Shown: positions 1 through 12,428 of the stretch, piece by piece | How positions within the stretch are numbered: position 1 is the first letter of the stretch | Layout: every line of letters begins with the position of its first letter | Origin: Neonectria sp. B-13 | Taxonomy: Eukaryota; Ascomycota; Sordariomycetes; Hypocreales; Nectriaceae | DNA length: 64,000 bases | NCBI GenBank assembly: GCA_002682825.1 | Contig: NOKP01000004.1 | Location: forward strand, 637,711-701,710 | Reading direction: 5' to 3' | Notes under the pieces: generated by a model | What the model was told of the DNA's origin: nothing | Databases searched by the model: none | Seen by the model: the letters and a program-made list of their open reading frames with translations, nothing else | Translations under genes and position numbers: made by a program

Positions 1-138
1 AAAGAGAGACACGTTACCTCTGGCGACTCGACTTCACCACACATATCTCTCCCCAACTGGTATCTCCATCTCCCTCTACCGCCACACACCTTCATGCTTC
101 ATTTTCAGATCATTCCCGCTGACCTTTTATCTCCATAG

Positions 139-1120
139 ACCTCACTGGTACCGCCCCCTCAACACCTTCTGCCGACCTGTCTCTCGCTGGCACCACTCAC
201 CCCCTCAGTATCACTACCCCGTACTACTCCACTACCGTCCCCATTTGGCTGGATCTCATCGCCGATCCCAAGGATTGGGCTTCCTCGTTCCTCTCCCCTG
301 AGGCCGTCGAGGTCCTCGCTGTCCTAGGGGGCGTCGTTGTCGTATTTAATGCACCGGGCTCGGGAAGTGCGGCCGAGCCGACTCGCAGCCTGATCCGCAG
401 CGTTGGAAAGGTTGTGAAAGAGGGCTTGGGTGGTTGGGATTGGGACGGTGTAGGGCTAGTGGTCGGTGTTGGTGTTGGTGAGGGTGATGAGGATGAATGG
501 GATGAGGTTTGCGCCGAAGCGGGGCTGGAGTTTGTCAAAGTCGGTGACAAGGAGAGCTCAGGGCTGAATGAGTTTGGAGGTTTGTCCCCGCTGTTGAATT
601 CTCTATATACGCTAAATATGGACACTGACACGAAGCAGAGAAAACGGGAATCGCCCGTGTGAAGCAGGCACTGGAAACCAACGACTGGTCACAGCTTGAG
701 GCACCCTTCTCCGAGTCAGACTTTGGCGACTTTGAAACGGGATCCGCAAAATTAGGAGAAGACGAAGCTGGTGTCGATGAAAAAGACCTGAACCCAGAGA
801 AAGTGGGCTTTGGGTTCGACAAGACTGACTTTGAAGGTCTACGGCGCGCCATTTGGGAGACAGCACAGGACGAAAGCGACAACGACGACGATGCCACTAA
901 GGAGGCCGAGGCAGAAGGTAGCGATAAGAAGAAAGACGCATCAGGCGACAAGACGCTAGAAGAGGGAAGGTTAGGGGACCTGGATGACGAGGAGGTCGCC
1001 AAGATAGAGGGCATGATGAGGAAGCTGCAGGCAGTTCGAGAAGCGGGTGAGGGCATGGGAGAGCAGCAGCGAAAGAGGATGGCGGCAAGGGCGGTTGAAG
1101 AGGTTATGAGGGACTTGTAG
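139..1120 (+). CDS. irc6: alpha/gamma-adaptin-binding protein p34 (Irc6-type), 5' end missing
   Basis: C-terminal 306 residues of a p34/Irc6 family protein, a cytosolic clathrin-adaptor accessory factor that binds AP-1/AP-2 adaptins in vesicle traffic. Exons read as 139-579 and 639-1120. The first begins after a CATAG acceptor at 134-138, so the true N-terminus lies at or beyond the left edge. The N-terminal part has the G-protein-like p34 fold segment (HPLSITTPYYSTTVPIWLDL, then a hydrophobic VLGGVVVVF strand). Exon 2 opens with EKTGIARVKQALETNDW, typical of the family, and ends in the conserved acidic/helical tail (MMRKLQAVREAGEGM... VMRDL). The intron joins codon G|AG. Its 3' end lies 128 bp from the stop of the convergent zinc-cluster gene. 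The family call is from recognised motifs; naming it irc6 rests on the known p34/Irc6 relationship. Confidence 0.8.
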
Positions 1121-1248
1121 CGAGGGTCTGCATGGGAGCTCGAAAGGGAATTTGGCTGCAGAAAGCCGTATCTGAAAGTCATCTTTGAAAGGCACATCTC
1201 AAAAGTCACTTTTGGCCAACAAGTTTGTCTTGTTGATGGGCCTAATTT

Positions 1249-2772
1249 TCACATCACCACCACAGATAATTGCGGTAAGCTTCTCGTCCACCGCTGAACG
1301 CCCCTCTTCTCCCACATTCCCGGCAGCGAATTAATGGCCTTGAGCACATTCGCGTAACCCGTCGTCTGCCAGATGTACCTCAACTTGGTCGTAAAAAAGG
1401 TCCTTTGCTCCTCCGTCTCGGCCTCGGCGGCCCCCACAAAACTCGGCCACACGAGTACATGTGCCCCGGGGTAGGCCGGGTCGACGCGCTCCAGGGCGGC
1501 CTGGAGCTGCTGGACGCGGTGGGCCATGAGGTCTTCGCACACGGGGACGGCTGCGGAGCGCGCCCGATTGAGGTAGATGTCCATGGCGATCCGAAAGGCG
1601 TCGTCGTACAGGCGGACGTAGCTGAGGGCCAGCGGCGTGTCGGCCGTGGGGAGCTCGTTGCCGGAGAGGGTGGTGAGGATGGCGACGTTGGGGGATTGCG
1701 GGACGTTGGATTCGCTGACGATGGGGTCGCCGAAGAATTTGATACTTTGGGGGTATGTTAGATGTGGTACTCGTTGGCGTGTCAGTCCCAGGGGCATTCA
1801 GAGAACACTTACAGCCGAGATTGTGAGTTGAGGAACGTCGCAAGTTGAGATGTCGGTTCGACGCCGCCTCTTGCTCGCACGAACGCATCCAGCATGTGAT
1901 ATAGAATCATGACCTGTTCGTCCCCGCGGACCAGGTCCCCGACGATCAGCAGCAAGATGGTGGCCCAGGTGGCGTCGTCGAGGGCCGCCGCCCCCGCGGC
2001 CGAGAGCCCGTCCTCCCGGAGCCGCTGGATGATGGCGGCGCGGCCCTGCTCGGCCGGCGCGCGCAGTTCCGGCCGGCGCGGTAGCAGATGGAAGGCGGCG
2101 GCGACACAGACGGCGCGCTGGACGAGGCGGTTGGACGTGGCGAAGGGGAGTACGTGGCGACGGTAGCCGTTGGAGGCGTTGTTGAAGAGGAGCATGACGG
2201 GCGAGACGTGTTCCGAGACTGCGGCGTGTTAGTGACGGAGCATGTTGCAGCAACGAACTTGAAGAAAAAGGGTTTATAGGCCTACAGTATTGGAACATCC
2301 ATCGTGAGTTTGCGTCGATGGGCTCTATTGTTCGCGGCCGCTCAAATATGGCTTCAACTCGAGACACGTCTACTGTTGTGACTTCATCACGCTGATCTTC
2401 CTCGGAAGTGGTTTCCGACGACGACGTTTCCGCATTACTATCCTCCTCCCCCGTCTCCAACCCGGCATCCCCTTCAACCCTCGGGACCCGGCCGCCGCAG
2501 CTAGTCTTGGTCTCGACCCACGTCAATGGGCCGGAGTAGTCGACAACGACGGCCGGACCGCTCTTGCGCGGAGCCGGGGGCTGCGTCTGCTCCCGGAACT
2601 CGTGCGCAAAGCGGTAGCGGATTCCGTACCCGGGACACCGGAGGCCCTTCTTGGCGCACTTCCGACAGCGCGTTCCGGTCCTGTCGCAGACGATGCGTCG
2701 CTTGACGCAGTTGTAGCAGGCCTTGGGCGGGTTCTGGGCGGGTTCCATGCTTGGGGGAGACGGGGCGAGCAT
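1249..2772 (-). CDS. Zn2Cys6 (GAL4-type) fungal transcription factor
   Basis: Three exons, 2772-2286, 2218-1813 and 1744-1249, give 462 residues. The N-terminus carries a complete binuclear zinc cluster (CYNCVKRRIVCDRTGTRC then RKCAKKGLRC; spacing C-x2-C-x6-C-x6-C-x2-C-x6-C), which binds DNA as a nuclear regulator. An acidic Ser/Glu-rich linker follows. The remainder resembles the fungal-specific regulatory region (FQYFSEHVSPVMLLF motif, then a helical domain with a late VCEDLMAHRVQQLQAALERV segment). A second in-frame Met eight residues in is also a possible start. It lies just downstream of the amine oxidase on the same strand and near the permease, so a role in regulating those genes is plausible but inferred. 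The target is unknown. Confidence 0.88.
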
Positions 2773-3329
2773 CTCAGATGATAAGGAAGTCGGAACTGCC
2801 GGGGTCAGGCACGGGGTAACTAGGATGAAATGCCGCGGGTCTCAGGCCGGCATGCGGACGGGAAACGACCGGGATGGACCTCGATCTTGCATTCGGAAAT
2901 GTAATAGGAGGGATTGTTCTGGGGCGTTGTGTTATCTGGCTGGAGATAGAGACGGGGAGATGGAGACGGAGGGCTTCTTGGACTGCAAGTGGGGGGGGGA
3001 TGCAGTTATCCCCGATGGTGGTGGAGAGTCTGTCGCCCCGGTATGCTTAGGGCCCCGTTATCGGATTGCAAGCAGCGGGCGAGGTGGATATGTCATGCTT
3101 GTTGTCGATGTCCAGACTGCCTAATCAGGAAATACTGGAACTCATGCTCGTTTCTTTTTACATAATGCCTGCTGCATTGATGCTCCTCTTTGACTTACAC
3201 CGCCAACTTCAGACGACATCGTAACTGACAATCAGGAAATACTGTGCCTCATGTGACTCGTTTCTCTTATACAACATGACTGCTATGCTAACACCATCTT
3301 TTGACTTACACGACAAACCCAGGACGACA
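2773..3329. other. spacer between zinc-cluster gene and amine oxidase
   Basis: This 557-bp spacer holds the promoter of the Zn2Cys6 gene (transcribed leftward) and the 3' flank of the amine oxidase. No coding segment is supported. Its right part carries an imperfect tandem duplication, annotated separately. Confidence 0.6.
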
Positions 3330-3337
3330 TCACAACT
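3123..3337. repeat. imperfect ~107-bp tandem duplication at the amine-oxidase 3' end
   Basis: Two diverged direct copies begin with AATCAGGAAATACTG at 3123 and 3230. They share further blocks in order: CTCATG, CTCGTTTCT, TTTGACTTACAC, then AGGACGACATC or AGACGACATC. The second copy runs into the stop codon of the amine oxidase at 3330, so the first looks like a duplicated 3' end/UTR segment that has since drifted. Confidence 0.75.
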
Positions 3338-4979
3338 TGTACGAAATCCGCTTCCCGCCATTCAAATCCATCTCGGCCAACTTCTTCGCCGGCGTCTTCT
3401 CACCCCCCTTGGCGGCCCGGAACTCGAGCGCCAGCTCCATGGCCGCCTTGGCTCCGTCCTCAATCCCCCCGTCAATGAACCCCCTCCAGCCGTCGGCCCA
3501 GTCGGCGCTCGCAAACAGCACGTTGCCCTGGCGCTTGCGCAGCACGTCCAGGTACGTCGTCGACATCTTGGGCCCCAGGAACTCCCACGTGCCCCTGGCG
3601 AACTCGTCCTCGTTCCAGTCGTGGAAGACGAGCCGCCGGATGTCGCCGAACTCGGACGGCGCGAACGCCTTGTACGCCTCCAGCGCGCCCCGGGCCCCGT
3701 CCGCCGCGAGCTTCAGCTGGATCCCCTCGTATGACGGCCCGAAGGCCACCAGGTGCGTGTTCCCCGCCGGCGTCGTGCCGTCGCCAAACGTCCAGCTCAG
3801 AGGGCCCTCCCACACGTAGCCCGTGAAGGATCGCAATGCTGGGTTTGCTACCTCCGCGTGCACCTTTGTGCAGTGGTTTACGTGGCCCTGGCTTGCCGCC
3901 TCGCTCTTCCCGGCGAGCAGCGGCGGAGACCAGGTGATGTTGTTGAGGACGTTGAGCGGCACCGTGGCGATGACGCGCTTGGCTCTGAAGACATCCCCCC
4001 CGCGGGTCTTGACCTCGACGTGCGAGCCGACGTCTGTCACCGACGCCACGGGGGCGCCGAAGCGATACGTCAAGTTGCCCGTGGCCACGGCGTCGTCGAA
4101 GATGCGACGGGCCAGGGCGGACTGGCCGTCGCGCAGCTTGAAGGTGAGGCACAGCTCGCTGAGCTCCTGCAGGTCGTAGTTGTTGAGAGCCCACCAGCGC
4201 AGGAACTCAAAGAAGCCCGAGTTCTCCATGGTGCCGCCCGACGTCACGGACAGGAACGTCTGGAGCAGCTGCAGCTGCAGCGGCGTCACGTCGTCGGCGA
4301 TCTGCGCGAAGCGGTCCGCGAAGGACATGCTGTCGTAGTGCACCACATCCGGGTTGAAGTGCGGGTTGTGCGGGAACGGGATGAGGCCGCGGCCGTGTTT
4401 GCCGTCGACGTTGACGAACTTGCGGACTGCCGTGTTGAGCGTGTTGAACTATCGATGGAGCGGGATGGTCAGCCAAGGTCTAAGGAGGATGTTCCTGATG
4501 CGTGATGCCACGGCAAGTATCAACCGAGTCTCAAGACTAACCTCTTCCTCCCTGCTCATGTGTACGGTGCCCTCTGGCCTCACAAACGTCGCCCTATCAA
4601 GCCCCCGGCCCGTCACGGGGGAGATCTCGAGGTCTTTGCTCATGCCATAGCGGGCCAGCTCGCGCCAGACAAACGGCTGATTCCAATGAACCCAGGTGCC
4701 GCCCATCTCGTAGGCGTAGCCGTCGATGTTGGACGACCAAGTGCGTCCACCAATGCGGTCGCGGCCCTCGACTAGGATAACGTCGTGGCCCGCCACCGCC
4801 AGGTCTCGCAGGGCTGTGAGGCCCGTGTAGCCGGCGCCGATGACCAGCACCTCGTGGACCTTGTCGGAGGGCCGGTTTGCGGCAGGCTTTATGACCCCGA
4901 TGGAGGGGATGCCGCTTGAGAGGCCGGATTGGGGAGTCCATTGGTGACCCTCGCTGGTGAGGTGCGACTCGAAGACCAT
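3330..4979 (-). CDS. flavin-containing amine oxidase (MAO family)
   Basis: Two exons, 4979-4542 and 4448-3330 (both phase 0), give 518 residues. The N-terminal half has the dinucleotide-binding signature VLVIGAGYTGLTALRDLAVA followed by the acidic strand end and the GRDRIGGRT motif of FAD amine oxidases (about residues 43-75). The C-terminal half has the conserved FADWADGWRGFIDG-like FAD segment. Such enzymes oxidatively deaminate primary amines to aldehyde, ammonia and H2O2. The substrate cannot be read from sequence. The C-terminus (SYKL) is not a standard peroxisomal PTS1. It is transcribed divergently from a choline/amine permease over an 825-bp promoter with several GATA-factor sites, consistent with use of amines as nitrogen source (inference). 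Confidence 0.9.
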
Positions 4980-5804
4980 GTTGAACCGCGTGCAAGTACT
5001 ATAAGTTGAACAATGACTACAGCCAAAGAGAAGAGAGATGTCGAGAAGTGGTCTGCTTTTCCAACAACGCAGCTCGCCTGGCCTCTCTTTATAACCCTCG
5101 GTCGCCGTCAGAATGACTCCTCGTTTCCCCGAGTCTCTCTACACATCGACTCAACAACCACAACTCGGGCGCTTCCGGATTCTCACTTTAGTTTCCCTTT
5201 TGGGAACACCAACTAGCCTCCCCCATAAGCTATCTCCCCCATATCTCTCGCCCCAGAGCTACCCCGTTAAGGCAAAGCCCAGATCGATTTGCTTGCATGC
5301 CGGATCCTTATCGCCCCCCCCTTCGATCGCGCGCACTGCCGCCATCTCATCTCTTATCTCGCCGTTTTTCTCACTTTGGTTACCGGATTGGGACCTCCGT
5401 CCTCTCGCGCCACCAACCAGGACATTATCCGTCCAGGCCAAGCCGCGCTTATCAGCGCCGCTTTATGATCTTCGCCTCCCCCACGGGGTTTCCGTTGTCT
5501 CGACGCCAGAACGACCCTCAGCATAACGTCTTTTTTTCTCGTTTCCGTTTCCATTTTCAGCCTGGCCTCCTTAGTATCAGATCTTCGGTCGGTGCTCCAA
5601 CATGTAAGAGGGTTCGTTATCAGAAGGCCCGGTGAAGCGGCACCTGATATCCAAGAGCAGAGATAGACAAAGATAATGGACGATTCTGTTAAATAGAACA
5701 TCGGGTCCATCAGGATAGATATACCTGCATCTGGAACACTCGTCCATTGTTTGATCAGCCACAATTCCAATATTCAAACATCCACAACTACATCCGACCG
5801 CATC
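4980..5804. promoter_or_regulatory. bidirectional promoter with seven HGATAR sites
   Basis: Shared 825-bp region between the divergent amine oxidase and permease. HGATAR (GATA-factor) matches seen: 5230-5235, 5308-5313, 5354-5359, 5449-5454 and 5617-5622 on the minus strand, and AGATAG at 5661-5666 and AGATAA at 5671-5676 on the plus strand. The motif is the known site of AreA/NIT2 nitrogen regulators. Function here is inferred from position and density. Confidence 0.5.
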
Positions 5805-7657
5805 ATGAAGAATGGTTTCTCGCCCGAGACGAAGCCAGCCGAAGTTGACGGCCCGCAGCTCGAGAGCAGTTCGTCCCACTTCTCCATACAACTCCCGTTT
5901 TCTCGATCGCGCACAAGACTGACCCGCGTTCACCTGCATATAGATGGCTCCATCAAGTCCGGCAAAGTTGAAGAGGACCTAGAGCTCTCCCGCCTGGGCA
6001 TCAGCTCGCACACGAAGCGCGACCTCAGCCTGATCAACATCATCGCCGTCGGATGGAACGTGTGCAACAGCTGGGCCGCCATCGCGGCCACCATGAGCCT
6101 GTCCATCGCGTCCGGCGGGTCCGTGACGCTGCTCTACGGCCTTCTTCTCGTCGTCGTGCTCAACGGCAGCGCGGCTGCCACCATGGCTGAGATCGCGAGT
6201 GTCTACCCTACAGCCGGAGGGCAATATCACTGGACTGGCATTCTCGCGCCCAAGAAATGGAGTCGCGGCATAGTGAGACGACCTATCTGTTCTAATTGGG
6301 TTGTTGGAAATGGCTGCTAATACTAGGAAAAGAGTTACACCTGTGGCGTTATCAACCTACTTGGATGGGTGGCCACAGCGGCTGGTTTCGTTGTCACCAC
6401 TGGGCAGTTGGTTACCGGACTCGCCACCTTTCTACACCCCAACTATGCCATAGAATCATGGCATGTCTTCCTCATCTTCCAACTCATGAACGTCATTTTC
6501 GTCCTGTACAACATGTTCCTGATCAAGAGGACCCTGTGGATACACGATGTTGGATGTAAGCCTTTTCATACCCCTTGGATAAGACAAGACAACTGACCCC
6601 TTCTAGTCGTCATCTCCCTCGTCAGCTTCTTCGTTATCCTTATCACGTGCCTCGCTCGAAGCCAAACGAAACAAGACGATTCCTTTGTTTGGGGCAACTT
6701 CGTCAACCCTACTGGCTGGAAATCAGACGGAGTTGTCTTCCTCATTGGACTGTCCAATCCCAACTTCATATACTCCGGCCTGGACGGCGCCGTCCACCTT
6801 GCAGAGGAATGCACCGATGCCGCCAGAACAGTTCCAAAGGCCCTCATGTCAACCATTGTGGTGGGATTCATCACCGGCTTCGCCTTTGCCATTGCTATGA
6901 CCTATTGCACCACCGATTTCGATGCAGTCATGGCTGCCCCGTAAGACACCTTATTTACCATCATACCTCGGTCATAGCTAACATGTATAACTAAGGATCC
7001 CAATTCTCGAGATTTGGTACCAGGCAACTAGATCAAAGGGTGCCGCCGTGACCTTTACCTCTATCCTTGTTGTTTGCGGCTGCTTCGCCATCATCGGGTG
7101 CCACCAGACGGCCTCCCGGTTGACGTATGCTTTCGCCCGAGACAACGCCATCATCTTCTCACCCAAGCTGGCAACCGTGAGCGAGAAGTATGGAGTCCCA
7201 ATCTATGCTCTTTTGGCAAACGGTGTTGTGGTTGCCGTTATCGGCTTCGTCTACTTGGGATCGACCTCGGCCTTCAACGCCATGGTTGCAACCGGCTTGA
7301 TCTTACTGCAAATCAGCTTTGCCTTCCCTGCTGCCCTCCTACTCTGGAGGAAGAGGTCGGTCCGGTTCCTGCCAAAGAACAGGCCTTTTAGGCTGGGGCC
7401 GTTTGGATGGGTGGCCAACGTTCTTACCATTGTGTTTGCTGTCGTTGCTCTGATCTTCTACAGTCTCCCAACGGTACTGCCGGTTACCTCGAGCAACATG
7501 AGTGAGTATGCGTTCCCTCTCCTTGCCGACCTTATTACTAACTCGCCATGCAGACTACGCCTGCGTCGTCATTGGCATAATGTTCGTCTTTGGCGTGGCC
7601 AACTGGGTTGGTTACGCATCGAGAAACTATCAGGGACCAACCATAGATGATATCTGA
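5805..7657 (+). CDS. APC-superfamily choline/amine permease
   Basis: Plasma-membrane amino-acid/choline-type transporter. Exons read as 5805-5868, 5944-6272, 6333-6555, 6607-6940, 6996-7501 and 7554-7657, giving 519 residues. Fungal choline/GABA permease signatures are clear: EDLELSRLG, KRDLSLINIIAVGWNVCNSW, ASVYPTAGGQYHWTGILAPK and the LDGAVHLAEEC segment, with about twelve hydrophobic stretches. The first intron (75 nt, donor GTTCGT, branch CTGAC, acceptor ATATAG) is a multiple of three. If retained, the protein gains 25 residues before the conserved domain (544 in total), so the exact N-terminus is uncertain. The third exon could instead start six bases earlier, at the TAG acceptor ending at 6326. 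It is paired head-to-head with the amine oxidase. Substrate (choline, polyamine or other amine) is not resolved. Confidence 0.9.
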
Positions 7658-10600
7658 AAACGGCTTCAGATAGTGTTAGCAGGGTTGGAAACAAATCCTA
7701 ATTCTAAGTAGTTTAGTATTGGTTCGTATAAATACCAATAGTATTTTTGCCAACCCCGAGTGTTAGAGTATGTGGTACGCCAAATGCGCCAAAGTTACAC
7801 ACATATGCTTCGTTATGTCGTCGCCTGAACCACATGGCCCTCTGCCCTCCGTGAAACAAGATGGGTCGTTGATTGAACCAGAACAATGGCAAGGCGGTCC
7901 CATCGCTTGGGCGTACCGCCCCAGTCGGACTAGCCGCTGGGTGCAGATTGGGCTAGTACTAACTATTACACATTCACTGTCGGAAAATACCTCTGGAAAC
8001 GCGAGATGCAGCGATTTAGAGTCGGGATCGCATAACATCTGTGCCGCTCCAGGGTTTTTGTTGGTAATCCATCAGTGGACAACAATCCCGAGACCAAAGA
8101 CTAGCGTCGATTCGGGCCCGGTGGTGCGTGCCACCAGCTTGCCTCACGCAAGGGGTGAATGCTAAACGAGTCGAGTATCGATATGGCCGCGATGTATTAG
8201 TTTTGCAACCTTGGCCGGCTCTTTGCCCGGGGCTAGGTGTTGCGGGCGAGAACCGATGTGGGTTCAAGTGTTCAACTGGATTGAGATGCCGTCCGAGGCT
8301 GGAATGGAGCAGCTCCAGAAGCAAGCCAGGGTCCGCCTTTTGACCAGATTTGGGACCAAGAGAAGGCGACCTTCCAATCCCAGGAAGTCTGTGTTCCCAC
8401 AAGCTGTCGGGTTGCAGTGTTGCAGGCCCTTCCTTGACTGCCCGTGACCCGTCCGTGCATCGAACCGAACAGGGGAGCGACTCACGTTTCAGCGCGCCCG
8501 CCTGGGAACATGTCCGGGTTGTGTCTTAAAGCTGGGACTCTGCCATTTTGGGTCTGGCTGTCTGGGACTCTGCTCTCTGAGAACTTCGTACGTATCGGTC
8601 GGACGCTTGGGGCAATGATGTCGTGAATCCACTGGTCGAGGTCAGCCGTGCCATGTGGAAGGTATCCGCCGAGTTGGGTGTGCCAGTGGCCAGTGCCAGA
8701 CCGTCAGGGCTCAGGGCTGACTGGTTTGGCCTGCGTACTTGGTAGTTGTCGTTGCGAAGAAGGACGAGTAGTGGGCTGAAGGGTTCTAATCGGGAATCCT
8801 AGGCCTCGATTCCGACTCCTGAGCGGAGCATGTCGTATTCTGCAGAAGTTGTCAACCTTCGACTGGTCAAGAGACGCGCTCGACGCGCTGCAGCTCCGCG
8901 GGTGGATGCTCGTCCACACCAAGTTTACCGCCATTGGACGGGTCGTCGACCAGTCATGCAGACCGGCGGGTGTTGTTGTACACTGCGGAGCACCGGATGA
9001 CTGCAGGTGTGTGTGAGCGAGCCGAGTGTGAGCCTGTGAGGCGACGGGCTTCCTGGATTTGGCCAAAATCGATCTGCAGGATGAATGCTGGTGCCCGTTC
9101 TTTAACCCGGCTTGGACCTTGGGTTTGCATTGAGTCACATTTCCGTCCTCCTGTGGTCAGACGGGATGTACTTCGTAGCGTTTGTCGGAAGCCTATCCGT
9201 GCAAGAGCATACCATTGCTATCCGAGCCGCCTGTACTGGGTCAAACGCCATCTCACATCCGCGGGCAGCGAATGCAGTTGACACCATCCATGCGACATGC
9301 TTCACTGAATTCCGGCCTGAGAGGCTGTGAACAAAAGGGGGAGCCTCACGCCTCCGATCCATTCCGTGTCACCTACCAGCATCCACCCATGCAAGGTGAA
9401 AGAGAGCTTAGTCAAGGGAAGCCAAGCTACGGCATGGTTTTCTCACGGGTCCGGCTTCTGTGTGGCGTACAAAAAGGCCCCAACCTTATGCCCGAGGAGG
9501 TGGACGGACGAGCACAAAATCGCGACCTGGCACCGGACGGGCGATCGCTACCTAAGCTGCTTCTGGCGAGGTAAAACCGTCGCACACCCCGGGCCCAATG
9601 GCATGTGCCTGCTGAGCGGAGACTTGATGAGCGTTGGTTGGCTGCCCAAGCTGTTGATCCTGCAAGGTACAAGACGCGAGTTTGTGAGGGACCAGGATCT
9701 AGGCCAGGGGTAATGGCGTTCAGGCTTTCCACGGTGGGTTGGTGGAGGGAGGATTCACTTGGCTGCCACACTGTGTTGAACCTATGGCCAATGAGAATAT
9801 TGATCTTTGTCGACGGACGGGTCTGGATCCATCATGAATTCTGGCAAGTCAACGAAGGGCGAGTATCAGTCTGACAGTCGTGGTCGTGGTGGTCAGCAGT
9901 CAAGGACGCTGGTGGCTGCCGTCAGGCTGCGAGGTACTCCGTGGTGGTATTCGAATGGTGGCAGATATGGTGATGGTGTGTGCATTCACCTGCCTGTTCG
10001 CCGACAACGCCGGCCCGCAACTAGACTCCGGCGATGGGGTGGTCGAGGTCTGCCAATGACCTAGACTAACCCGCAAAGGTAGGCCTTGGTCATGCGTCAT
10101 GGGCGTCGAAGCTGTCATACTACATAGTACACACGTACTGGAAGAGCCAAGCAAGCGCATGAAGGCTTGATGAAGGCCAAGCCATGAAAGTCCGTCTTTA
10201 AGGCCGGGACGCTTAAAAAACGACTTGACCAATATCGCGGGCTAGTACCGTATTCGTAGACTTGCCGATCACGGCTGGATCTTAACAAGACGCCTGAACG
10301 GTCAAAGGAATGACGCGTGAAGCAGGGCACACTGTACGCCTTGGCCGTCAAGGCTGACCCGCTGCATGACGATGGGGCGGGAGACTACTGCAGGAACAGG
10401 GCCCTGGAGCACACCTCGCACAGCCGTCGTTGGGCGCCCAGGTCAGTCGGGGGACTCGCCAACAGGACATGGCATGATTCTGAGGGCAGCGTCCGTTGGG
10501 ATCTGGCGGGAGCCGATCCATCGAGACTATCGGGCGAGAGAGCAAAGCACCCCGTGCGAGTGATCCCGGAGCTGAGCAGTTGGGACTTGCGAGTGGAAGC

Positions 10601-12404
10601 CACAGCTAACGGTAGTCGGGGGCTTTCGCCACAGGCCGCTAATCGCTAGCCGTCTGGAGGTCTTGGCACCCCTTTTCCATCGCCGGCCCCATTGAACATC
10701 CGGCCGTCACCCACCCGCCCGGCATCGCCTAGGGCACAACAAATACCCTTCTCGTGGACGGAAGAGGCCGTCCTTTGCTTGGACTCGTTGCAGTTGACAA
10801 GGGTCGTGTGCTGAACTGAACTGAACCAGGGAGACGGCAGAGGGTTCTGGTTGACGTCGAGAGTGGGTAGGATTTGCGTACGGCTGGATGACATGCAATA
10901 CGTTTGCTGCTACTAGGGGCATTGATGCTTCCAACATCGGTTGTTGCCCCTGCGTGTCTCGCCCCTGTCAAAACCGTGTGAGATTTTCTACCTGGACGAT
11001 GCTACCCGTGCCAGCCACTGCATGGGGTCCCCGTACTTCCTGACGGAGCAGGGACACTCACCAGGAGCACCGTAACGCCCTCGTGAACTTGGCCAATCTT
11101 TGCTGCCGTTTCCAGAAAGTGACGGGATGAACGAACGGTGTCTTCTTGTCTTATCGTATCACTCCGCGTTTCGGCCTATTTGTCACCCAGTGTTTTGGGG
11201 AAGTTCTCAGCGGAGGCGGGGGTGAGAAATCCGACGAGGCGAAGTAGAAACAAACGTGGGGAGACGGTCTTCGTCAAAAGGCGGCCGAACCGATCCGTTT
11301 GTTGCTGGCTGTGTTTGAGCAGCTAGATCAGCAGCCCTTCTCGCACATCCTTGACTCTTGCATTGTAGCCTTTGCCACCGTCACCCACCCTCCATCTGAC
11401 CTGCGGCTCGAGCGGGCGCACAGCATGGTACAGAGCACGGAGTACGAGACCGAGGTGTTAGGCGGGTGTGGCCTCGCGCCATCGACTATTGTCTGGTGGT
11501 TGTGGCTGCCCCCTTTCGACTACGGAAAGTTTTGCAAAGCTTTGGGAAACAGAAGGAGGGCTTTAGTCTTCCGTTTCGGGGCTTGTTTGGCGGACTATTG
11601 AACACGATTGATAGTGGGCGCTGGTTGATGTCGACAGCGGCATGCAAGCTTGACAGCTCAAAACGAGGCCAGATCCGATCCGATGGATGCCTCCGGATAA
11701 TTGAGGTTGGCTAGGACTGAGAACATGAGGTGAAGTCAAGTGTGTTGGGTCTGGTGCCTGGAGACGTGCGTGGCGTGCACCCGGGAAAGCATGGACGGGA
11801 TGGGATGCCTGATACAGTGGGATCACCGGTCACGACACGGTACACTCGTGGGGCTTGCCTGCCTCGGGCCTGAAGCGGCTTGGGAGGTTCACAGGGGGCC
11901 AATGGAGGATAAGTCCCCTAAGGGGTCTTGGGGGCGCGCCGGTTTGGGGGCCGCGGGGCCGGTGCAGAGCGGGACTTGAGCGCACTGTAGCCATCGCGCG
12001 TACCTTGCAGTAGCGCGGGTTTGGGAGACCCCTGTTCCGAGACTTCTCGCCGTGACCTTGAGCCTTGGGGATCAGCAAGCCCCCCCTGCCGAGACAGGAA
12101 AGACTTGCATGACAAACATCCTGGCCCAACGTTTGGAGTGTTGCAGTGTTCGAGTCTGGAGACGGAGGACTGGAGTTTGGGAGAAGCTGAGGGGCCGGCC
12201 TAACTCTTTCACTGGTGACTTTGCCCGTCCGCGTCCGCCCCCCTTGTAAGTCGTGCCTCGGGTGGCACAAGGTGACTCTCGTAACGGCTAGTCCCTGGCC
12301 GATTGATGCACGGGGGAGGAAAAAGGGTCCACAATGGGGGGACTTGTGGAACGCTGACCCAGACGTTTTAGTGTGAGAGAAAGCATCAGAGCCCGTGTGA
12401 TGTT

Positions 12405-12428
12405 TTGCTGTTGCTGTTGCTGTTGCTG
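12405..12428. repeat. (TTGCTG)4 microsatellite
   Basis: Four perfect tandem copies of TTGCTG in non-coding sequence. Confidence 0.9.

Noticed and set aside
3753..4505. 250-codon plus-strand frame over the amine oxidase
   Set aside because: Antisense shadow. It spans the amine-oxidase intron without regard to splicing and has no recognisable domain.
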